Origin: Nocardioides sp. URHA0020
GTDB taxonomy: Bacteria > Actinomycetota > Actinomycetes > Propionibacteriales > Nocardioidaceae
Assembly (NCBI RefSeq): GCF_000620705.1
Contig: NZ_KK211171.1
Span: 141,143 to 205,142 of the forward strand
Length of the DNA stretch: 64,000 nt
Reading direction: 5' to 3'
Shown one piece after another: positions 58,810 through 64,000 of this stretch. A program made the position numbers and the translations under genes. The first letter of the stretch is position 1, and the number at the start of each line of letters is the position of its first letter. Below the pieces are notes generated by a model. It was given only the letters and a program-made list of their open reading frames with translations. It made no database searches and was not told the origin of the DNA.

Positions 58810-59189
58810 AGCGACCTCTCGTAGCCCGCCCACGCGACGTGGGACTCGCGCAGGGTCACCTGGAGCCGTCGGGCGTCGCCGCCGAGCTCGCCGATGCGCC
58901 CGGCGATCCGGTCGGCCACCACGCGGGCGAGCACCTCGGTCGAGGTGTTCACGCCCGCGAGCTCGGGCTCGTCGTCGAGGTTGCGGTAGGTCAGCGCCCC
59001 GAGCACCTCGTGCAGCACCTCGGTGGCTCGGCCGATGTCGACGAGGATGCCGTCCGGTCCCAGCTCCGGGCCGGAGAAGGTCGCGTCCACGACGTACGTC
59101 GCCCCGTGCAGCCGCTGGGCCGGTCCGAAGACCTCGCCGCGCAGGCTGTGGGCGATCATCATGTGGTCGCGGACGGTCACCGTGAACAC
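58806..59189 (-). CDS. PTPS-fold protein (6-pyruvoyltetrahydropterin synthase-like) lacking key catalytic residues
   Basis: 127 aa, right length and fold for QueD/PTPS: HMMIAHSLRGEVFGPAQRLHGATYVVDATFSG, ILVDIGRATEVLHEVLG, VNTSTEVLARVVADRI. But where QueD has C-x-x-L-HGH (catalytic Cys and two zinc His), this has AQRLHGATY: the Cys is Ala and the second zinc His is Ala; the catalytic Asp-His pair is replaced by Gly-Ala in EVLGALTYRN. His14 and His28 remain. A changed chemistry or a binding role is likely. By-eye alignment. Confidence 0.8.
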   Translation of the reverse strand: MFTVTVRDHMMIAHSLRGEVFGPAQRLHGATYVVDATFSGPELGPDGILVDIGRATEVLHEVLGALTYRNLDDEPELAGVNTSTEVLARVVADRIAGRIGELGGDARRLQVTLRESHVAWAGYERSL

Positions 59190-60221
59190 TCAGGGCTCCT
59201 CGGGGTAGCGGATCGTGTGGCACAGCGCCGGGAGCTCGCCGGACGCCAGGGCCGTGAGCACCGCCGGCAGGTCGGCGAAGTCGGAGTCGCCGGTCAGCAG
59301 CGCGTCGTACGCCGGGTCCGCGAGCAGCCGCAGCGCCAGGGCCAGCCGGTCGGCGCTGCTGCGCGTGTCGCGCCGGGCCGGGGCCACCCGGCCGACCTGG
59401 CTGGCGCGGATCGCGAGACGCCGGGAGTGGAACGCGCCCCCGAGGGACAGCTGGACGGGCTGGTCGCCGTACCAGCTGAGCTCGAGCACCTCCCCCTCCG
59501 GACGCACCAGCTCCAGCGCCAGTCCGAGCCCGGCGCCGGTCCCGCTGGTGTGCACCACGGCGTCGCGCTCGCGCGGCGCCGCGTCCGGGCCGGCGAAGCC
59601 GACGCCGAGCGCCGACGCGGCCGACGCCAGGCCGGGGTCGACGTCGACCAGGGTGACCTCCACGCCGGGGACCTGCACCAGCAGCCGCGCCACGGCGCAG
59701 CCGACCATGCCGGCTCCGACGACCGCGACCCGGTCGCCCACGAGGGGCGCCAGGTCCCACAGCGCGTTGACCGCGGTCTCGACGGTCCCGGCGAGCACCG
59801 CCCGGCGAGCCGGCACGTCCTCCGGGACGACGGTCACGGCCGCGGCCGGCACGACGTACGCCGTCTGGTGCGGGTGCAGGCAGAAGACGGTGCGCCCGCG
59901 CAGCGTCGCCGGGCCCTCCTCGACGACGCCGACGGAGAGGTAGCCGTACTTCACCGGCCCGGGGAAGTCGCCCTCCTGGTGCGGCGCGCGCATCGCGTCC
60001 CGCTGCTCGGGCGGCACGCCGCCGCGGTGCACGAGCAGCTCGGTCCCGCGGCTGATGCCGGAGTGCAGCGTGCGCACCCGGACCTCACCCGGCCCGGGTG
60101 GCGGCAGCGGCTCCGGGCGCAGCTCGCCGTGGCCGGGGCGGCGCAGCCAGTACGCCGTGGCCGTCCGGGTGTCGGTGAACCGCTCGGGTGCGGTCGCCGT
60201 ATGGCTGGTCACACCCCACAC
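59190..60221 (-). CDS. Zinc-type alcohol dehydrogenase-like protein (MDR family)
   Basis: 343 aa. GISRGTELLVHRGGVPPEQRDAMRAPHQEGDFPGPVKYGYLSVGVVEEG followed by Rossmann VAVVGAGMVGCAVARLLVQ is the pattern of an MDR subgroup that sits beside PTPS/glycosyltransferase genes. The usual GHE zinc motif is missing, so catalytic zinc may be absent. Start GTG 60221 or GTG 60212. Only about 11 bp separates it from the divergent start at 60233, so the two promoters must overlap the opposite coding regions. Confidence 0.8.
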   Translation of the reverse strand: MWGVTSHTATAPERFTDTRTATAYWLRRPGHGELRPEPLPPPGPGEVRVRTLHSGISRGTELLVHRGGVPPEQRDAMRAPHQEGDFPGPVKYGYLSVGVVEEGPATLRGRTVFCLHPHQTAYVVPAAAVTVVPEDVPARRAVLAGTVETAVNALWDLAPLVGDRVAVVGAGMVGCAVARLLVQVPGVEVTLVDVDPGLASAASALGVGFAGPDAAPRERDAVVHTSGTGAGLGLALELVRPEGEVLELSWYGDQPVQLSLGGAFHSRRLAIRASQVGRVAPARRDTRSSADRLALALRLLADPAYDALLTGDSDFADLPAVLTALASGELPALCHTIRYPEEP

Positions 60222-60232
60222 ACGGAGGCACG

Positions 60233-62272
60233 GTGCTCAAGGTTCAGCACCCGGCGAACGTCATCACGTCCGTGCGGGCCGTCCTGGCCGTCACGGTCGC
60301 CGTCATCGGCCCGACGGGCCCCGGCCTGGTGCTGGTCGTGGTCGCGCTGTCGCTGGACTGGGTGGACGGGCAGGTGGCTCGCCGGACGGGCACCGCCAGC
60401 GCGTTCGGCGCCCGCTTCGACATGGAGACCGACGCCTTTCTGATCCTGGTGCTCAGCGCGTACGCCGCGGCGTCGTACGGCTGGTGGGTGCTGCTGATCG
60501 GCGCTGCCCGCTACCTGCTCTGGCTCGCCGAGCGGGTCTGGGCGTGGCTGCGTCGTCCCGTCCCGCCGCGCTACTGGCGCAAGGTCGTCGCTGCGGTCCA
60601 GGGCATCGTGCTGACGGTGTCGGTCTCGGGACTGCTGCCGGCTGCGGCGGACCAGGCCCTGCTGCTCGTGGCGTCCGCGCTGCTGGCCGAGTCGTTCGGG
60701 CGTGACGTCTGGTGGCTGTGGTCGACCCGCTCGCACCACGTGCCCTACCCCGTGGGCGGCGGTGCCACCCTGCTCGCTCTCGGCGCGGTCTGGGTCGCCC
60801 TGGTGCTGCCGCACGAGCCCGGCGACCTGGTGCGGCTGCCCGTGGAGGCCCTGCTGCTCGTCGCCGTCGCCCTGCTGCCGTGGCGGCGTGCCCGAGCGGC
60901 GGCCGCCGCGGTGCTCGGCGTCGGGCTCGCCGCGATCGTGGTCGTCGAGGCCTTCGACACCGGGTTCCGCACCTTCCTCGACCGCTCCTTCGATCCCCTC
61001 ACCGACTGGGCCTACCTCGGTCCGGGCGTCGGCGTGCTCGGCGACTCGATCGGCGTCACGGCCGCGCGCGCCACCGCCGGCCTGGTCGTCCTCACCGTCG
61101 TCGCCCTCCTGGTCCTGCTGCCGCTGGCGACCGTGCGGGTGGCCCGGACGATCGCTCCGCACCGGCGCCCGGCCCTCGCAGCCGCACTCGTGCTCGCGCT
61201 CGCCCCGCTGGCACAGGTCGGCTCCACGAGCGGCGCCGAGGTCGCGTACGACGAGGTGCGCCAGGTGCGCGCCGACCTCGCCGACCGGCGCACCTTCGCG
61301 GCCGACATCGCGACGGACCCGTACGCCGACCAGCCAGCCCACGAGCTGCTCCGAGGGCTGCGTGGCAAGGACGTGCTGATCGTCTTCGTCGAGTCGTACG
61401 GCCGGGTGGCGCTGAAGGGCACGTCGTACGCGCCGGGGGTCGAGGCCGTGGTGGACGACGGCACCCGCCGCCTCGACGCCGCCGGCTGGTCGAGCCGCAG
61501 CGCCTTCCTGACCTCGCCGACCTTCGGCGCCGGGAGCTGGCTGGCGCACTCCTCGATCCAGTCCGGGCTGTGGGTCGACAGCCAGCGGCGCTACGACCAG
61601 CTGCTCGGCGCGGACCGGCTCACCCTCACGTCGGCGTTCTCCGACGCGGGGTGGCGCACGGTCTTCGACGTGCCCGCCGACACGAGGGACTGGCCCGAGG
61701 GTCGGCGGTTCTACGGCTTCGACCAGGGCTACGACTCCCGCAACGTCGGCTACCGCGGCCCCGAGTTCGGCTACGCCCTCGTGCCGGACCAGTACACGCT
61801 GGCGCGCTTCCAGCAGCTCGAGCTCGACCCTCGCGCCCGTCCCCCGGTGATGGCCGAGATCGACCTCGTCTCCAGCCACCACCCGTGGGCGCCCCCGCCC
61901 GCGCCGGTGCCGTGGGACCGGGTCGGGGACGGCGCGGCGCTCGCAGCGCCCCCGGCGCACGACGACCCCGACATCCCCACCCTCTACGGCCGGTCGGTCG
62001 AGTACACGATGTCCACCCTGGTCTCCTGGCTGGAGTCGAGCCCCGATCCGGACCTGGTGCTGCTCGTGCTCGGCGACCACCAGCCGCACACCTACGTCAC
62101 CGGCCCGCGCCCCGGCCACGACGTCCCGGTCTCGGTGATCGCGCGGGACCCGGAGGTGATCCGCCGGATCGCGGGCTGGGGCTGGCAGCCCGGGCTGCAC
62201 CCGGCCCCGGATGCCCCGGTGTGGCGGATGGACGCCGTGCGCGACCGGTTCCTGGAGGCCTTCAGCCGGTGA
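60233..62272 (+). CDS. CDP-alcohol phosphatidyltransferase fused to an LTA-synthase-like sulfatase domain
   Basis: 679 aa membrane enzyme. Residues 42-67 hold the full CDP-alcohol transferase motif D42xxDGxxARx8Gx3Dx3D67 without change. Helices continue to about residue 340. Residues about 380-660 form an outer sulfatase/LtaS-type domain: LIVFVESYG (metal Glu), nucleophile candidate in SPTFGAGSWLAHSS, and metal ligands LGDHQPHTY. GTG 60233 with GGAGG 4 nt upstream. Predicted to make a phospholipid head group and transfer phosphoglycerol-like groups outside; unusual fusion. Confidence 0.85.
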   Translation: MLKVQHPANVITSVRAVLAVTVAVIGPTGPGLVLVVVALSLDWVDGQVARRTGTASAFGARFDMETDAFLILVLSAYAAASYGWWVLLIGAARYLLWLAERVWAWLRRPVPPRYWRKVVAAVQGIVLTVSVSGLLPAAADQALLLVASALLAESFGRDVWWLWSTRSHHVPYPVGGGATLLALGAVWVALVLPHEPGDLVRLPVEALLLVAVALLPWRRARAAAAAVLGVGLAAIVVVEAFDTGFRTFLDRSFDPLTDWAYLGPGVGVLGDSIGVTAARATAGLVVLTVVALLVLLPLATVRVARTIAPHRRPALAAALVLALAPLAQVGSTSGAEVAYDEVRQVRADLADRRTFAADIATDPYADQPAHELLRGLRGKDVLIVFVESYGRVALKGTSYAPGVEAVVDDGTRRLDAAGWSSRSAFLTSPTFGAGSWLAHSSIQSGLWVDSQRRYDQLLGADRLTLTSAFSDAGWRTVFDVPADTRDWPEGRRFYGFDQGYDSRNVGYRGPEFGYALVPDQYTLARFQQLELDPRARPPVMAEIDLVSSHHPWAPPPAPVPWDRVGDGAALAAPPAHDDPDIPTLYGRSVEYTMSTLVSWLESSPDPDLVLLVLGDHQPHTYVTGPRPGHDVPVSVIARDPEVIRRIAGWGWQPGLHPAPDAPVWRMDAVRDRFLEAFSR

Positions 62273-62951
62273 GCTCGAGGACCGGTCGTCCCGAGGCGGT
62301 GCGGACCTCCACCGACGCGATCTGGTCGGCATCGACGGCGGTCGCGCCGGTGAGGTGCATGGTCCGACCCGGCAGCGCCTTCCAGGTCGCCACCTGCTCG
62401 ATCGCGCCGTCCCGGGTGCGCACCACGAGCGAGTACGTCGGACCTGCGGCGTCGCCGTAGGCACCGCTCGGCTCGTCGTAGCTGCAGGTCAGGTCGACCC
62501 GGGTGCCCCACGCCACCGAGGTCAGGGCGACGCTGGCGTCCACCCGGTCCTGGTCGAGCGGCGTCATGGTCTGAGCCGTCGCGGTCGGCGGCGGCTCGTC
62601 CTCGGTCGTCACCGCCACGACGGTCGCCCCGGCGGCGCCGATCTCGACCACGGCAGCCGCTGCGGCCAGACCGACGGTCCAGTGGCGACGCCGCTGCGCG
62701 CGCCGTACGCCCTCGAGCAGGCCCGGCAGCAGGGTCCCCGGCACCGGCTCGGGCTCGGGCGCCGACTCGACCTCGTCGAGCGGCAGCCGGCCGAGGAGGC
62801 CCGGCAGCCCGGCGAGCCGGCGCACGCTCTCCGCGCACGCGGCGCAGGTGGCGAGGTGCCGCTCGAACGCCAGCCGGTCCGGGGGCGACAGCGCCCCGAG
62901 GACGTACGCCGCGTCGTCGTGCGCGAACGCGCAGCCGTGCGTGTCCGTCAT
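62262..62951 (-). CDS. Zinc-finger anti-sigma factor, one membrane helix
   Basis: 229 aa. ZAS domain: AHDDAAYVLGALSPPDRLAFERHLATCAACAESV with the His-x3-Cys-x2-Cys zinc motif; linker; membrane helix at about 92-112 (WTVGLAAAAAVVEIGAAGA); extracytoplasmic beta-rich sensor domain (RskA-like) to the end. It would hold the sigma factor at 62948 at the membrane until regulated cleavage. ATG overlaps the sigma stop (ATGA). Convergent end overlaps the fusion gene by 11 nt. Confidence 0.9.
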   Translation of the reverse strand: MTDTHGCAFAHDDAAYVLGALSPPDRLAFERHLATCAACAESVRRLAGLPGLLGRLPLDEVESAPEPEPVPGTLLPGLLEGVRRAQRRRHWTVGLAAAAAVVEIGAAGATVVAVTTEDEPPPTATAQTMTPLDQDRVDASVALTSVAWGTRVDLTCSYDEPSGAYGDAAGPTYSLVVRTRDGAIEQVATWKALPGRTMHLTGATAVDADQIASVEVRTASGRPVLELTG

Positions 62952-63460
62952 GCCACCACCCCCATCTCCTCCAGTGCCAGGCGCAGCGCCCGCAGCGCGT
63001 AGTGCGTCCTGGACTTCACGGTGCCGACCGGGACGCCGAGCCGCTCCGCGGCCTCGGCGACGGGGAGGCCCCGGTAGTAGCACTCGACGAGCACGGCGCG
63101 GTGCTCGGCGGAGAGCCGGGTGAGCGCGTCGGCGACCACCCACGACAACAGCACCTGGTCGGTGCGGTCGGCCTCCCCCGCACCGTCCGGCACGTCGCCG
63201 ACCGAGACCTCGCTCTGCGAGCGCTTGGTGCGCCAGTCGTCGATCACGATGTTGCGCGCCACGGTGAACAGCCACGACCGCACCGAGCCCTGCGACTCGT
63301 CGAGCGACGGCAGCCGCCGCCAGGCCCGCAGCAGCGTCTCCTGGACGACGTCCTCCGCGCGGGCGCGGTCGTTGCCGGTCAGGCGCAGGCAGTAGCCCCA
63401 CAGGGCGCCAGCGTGCTCGTCGTGCAGCTGGCGCATCAGCGCCACCGGGCTCTCCCCCAT
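62948..63460 (-). CDS. ECF RNA polymerase sigma factor (SigK/SigL-like)
   Basis: 170 aa. Region 2: ALMRQLHDEHAGALWGYCLRLTGNDRARAEDVVQETLLRAWRRL; -10-recognition WLFTVARNIVIDDWR; region 4: LSAEHRAVLVECYYRGLPVAEAAERLGVPVGTVKSRTHYALRALR. Paired with the RskA-type anti-sigma gene downstream through ATGA overlap. Resembles mycobacterial SigK/SigL in the CYYRGL and SRTHYAL motifs. Confidence 0.9.
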   Translation of the reverse strand: MGESPVALMRQLHDEHAGALWGYCLRLTGNDRARAEDVVQETLLRAWRRLPSLDESQGSVRSWLFTVARNIVIDDWRTKRSQSEVSVGDVPDGAGEADRTDQVLLSWVVADALTRLSAEHRAVLVECYYRGLPVAEAAERLGVPVGTVKSRTHYALRALRLALEEMGVVA

Positions 63461-63529
63461 CGTGTGACCTCCACCCCTGACACGGCCCGTACGGCGGTCC
63501 GGTTCAGAGTGTCACCCACGGCGGGTCCC

Positions 63530-64000
63530 TCAGGCGTCCTGCTTCTCCTCGAGCGCCTCGGTGAGCAGACCGACGAGGGCCTCCAGCTGGACGTCGACCG
63601 AGGCCGCGACCGTCTCGCCGGCGCCGTCGAGCGCGCGGGCGGCCAGGCCGGCCTTGCTGTCGATCAGCTCCGCGATCCGGGTGTCGATCGTCTGCGCGGC
63701 GATGATCCGCCAGGCTGTGACCGGCTCGGACTGGCCGATGCGGTGCACCCGGTCGATGGCCTGGGTCTGCTCGGCGTCGGTCCACGACAGCTCGGCCAGC
63801 ACCAGGTTGGACGCGACCTGCAGGTTGATGCCGACACCGGCCGCGGTGAGCGAGCAGACGATGACCTCGACGTCGGGGTCGTTGACGAAGTCGTCGATGT
63901 TCTTCTCGCGCGTCTTGGTGGTCTGGTCGCCGCGGATCGAGGTGTAGCGGATGCCGCGGCGGGCGAACGTCTCCTCGGCGGTGTCCATCACGTCGATGTG
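63530..64000 (-). CDS. SNF2-family helicase/ATPase, C-terminal part (runs off the window)
   Basis: At least 153 residues visible, stop at 63530; the 5' end lies beyond the right edge. Helicase C domain with EVIVCSLTAAGVGINLQVASNLVLAELSWTDAEQTQAIDRVHRIGQ, the signature SNF2 motifs V and VI. C-terminal tail acidic (VGLLTEALEEKQDA). DNA-remodelling ATPase; the N-terminal ATP-binding half is not seen here. Confidence 0.9.
   Translation of the reverse strand, partial: HIDVMDTAEETFARRGIRYTSIRGDQTTKTREKNIDDFVNDPDVEVIVCSLTAAGVGINLQVASNLVLAELSWTDAEQTQAIDRVHRIGQSEPVTAWRIIAAQTIDTRIAELIDSKAGLAARALDGAGETVAASVDVQLEALVGLLTEALEEKQDA

Noticed and set aside
1..64000. tRNA, rRNA or insertion sequence
   Set aside because: The short gaps hold no cloverleaf-like sequence that I could recognise, and no transposase or integrase was seen. 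A tRNA scan would be decisive.

Overview
High-GC (about 70%) actinobacterial chromosome. Gene content, GTG starts, leaderless TANNNT promoters and gene order (rplU-rpmA-obgE-proB next to rne; gatCAB; ligA; mnmA-iscS) fit the Propionibacteriales, most likely Nocardioides or a close relative; this is inferred from content, not from a database match. There is no rRNA, tRNA, transposase, integrase or CRISPR array. Genes are packed tightly, and many start and stop codons overlap as ATGA or GTGA. I count about 57 protein genes, including several small ones.

Layout. 0-10 kb: REP-like repeats, kynureninase and xylulokinase (coupled), an aldose epimerase divergent from xylB over a palindromic -10 element, a secreted protein of unknown function, ilvD, and a beta-phosphoglucomutase-like/GH65 phosphorylase pair. 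10-17 kb: a membrane protein, a BNR/Asp-box protein with a 19-codon ORF coupled to its end, an EamA exporter, a secreted GH3 glycosidase with a PA14 insert, a small ORF and a PQQ-type sugar dehydrogenase lipoprotein. 17-23 kb: a cobalamin riboswitch followed by a five-gene uptake operon: a secreted alpha/alpha-barrel protein, a stalked membrane-anchored beta-domain protein, and an ECF transporter (T, fused A1A2, S). 23-31 kb: gatCAB, a SigE-type sigma factor with a membrane partner, a small secreted protein, ligA. 31-33 kb: TetR repressor with a perfect operator, plus a DHA2 efflux pump. 33-45 kb: MetE-like protein, mnmA, cysteine desulfurase, an SRPBCC protein, a membrane-anchored EEP phosphatase, proB, obgE, rpmA, rplU, rne.

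45-54 kb: the two radical-SAM-associated genes usually found beside rne (TIGR03936-like and TIGR03960-like) are split apart by an insert. It holds a winged-helix protein, an MFS exporter and a five-gene SipW/TasA-like operon with a secreted protein carrying two CBM3-like cellulose-binding domains. This looks like a surface-fibre or biofilm-matrix module. 54-62 kb: a small acidic protein, a DHA2 pump, and a tightly coupled cluster of ribA (GTP cyclohydrolase II), a stand-alone RibD-type reductase, an LPG-synthase-type flippase-like protein, a glycosyltransferase, a PTPS-fold protein that appears to have lost its catalytic and metal residues, and a zinc-type dehydrogenase. A fused CDP-alcohol phosphatidyltransferase/LTA-synthase-like sulfatase is divergent from it. 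I know no assigned pathway for this set. 62-64 kb: an ECF sigma/anti-sigma pair and the end of a SNF2 helicase.

The most interesting systems are the riboswitch-controlled 'split transcobalamin' uptake operon, the SipW/TasA/CBM3 operon in a conserved block, and the pterin-like/lipid cluster with the degenerate PTPS and the CDP-alcohol transferase fusion.
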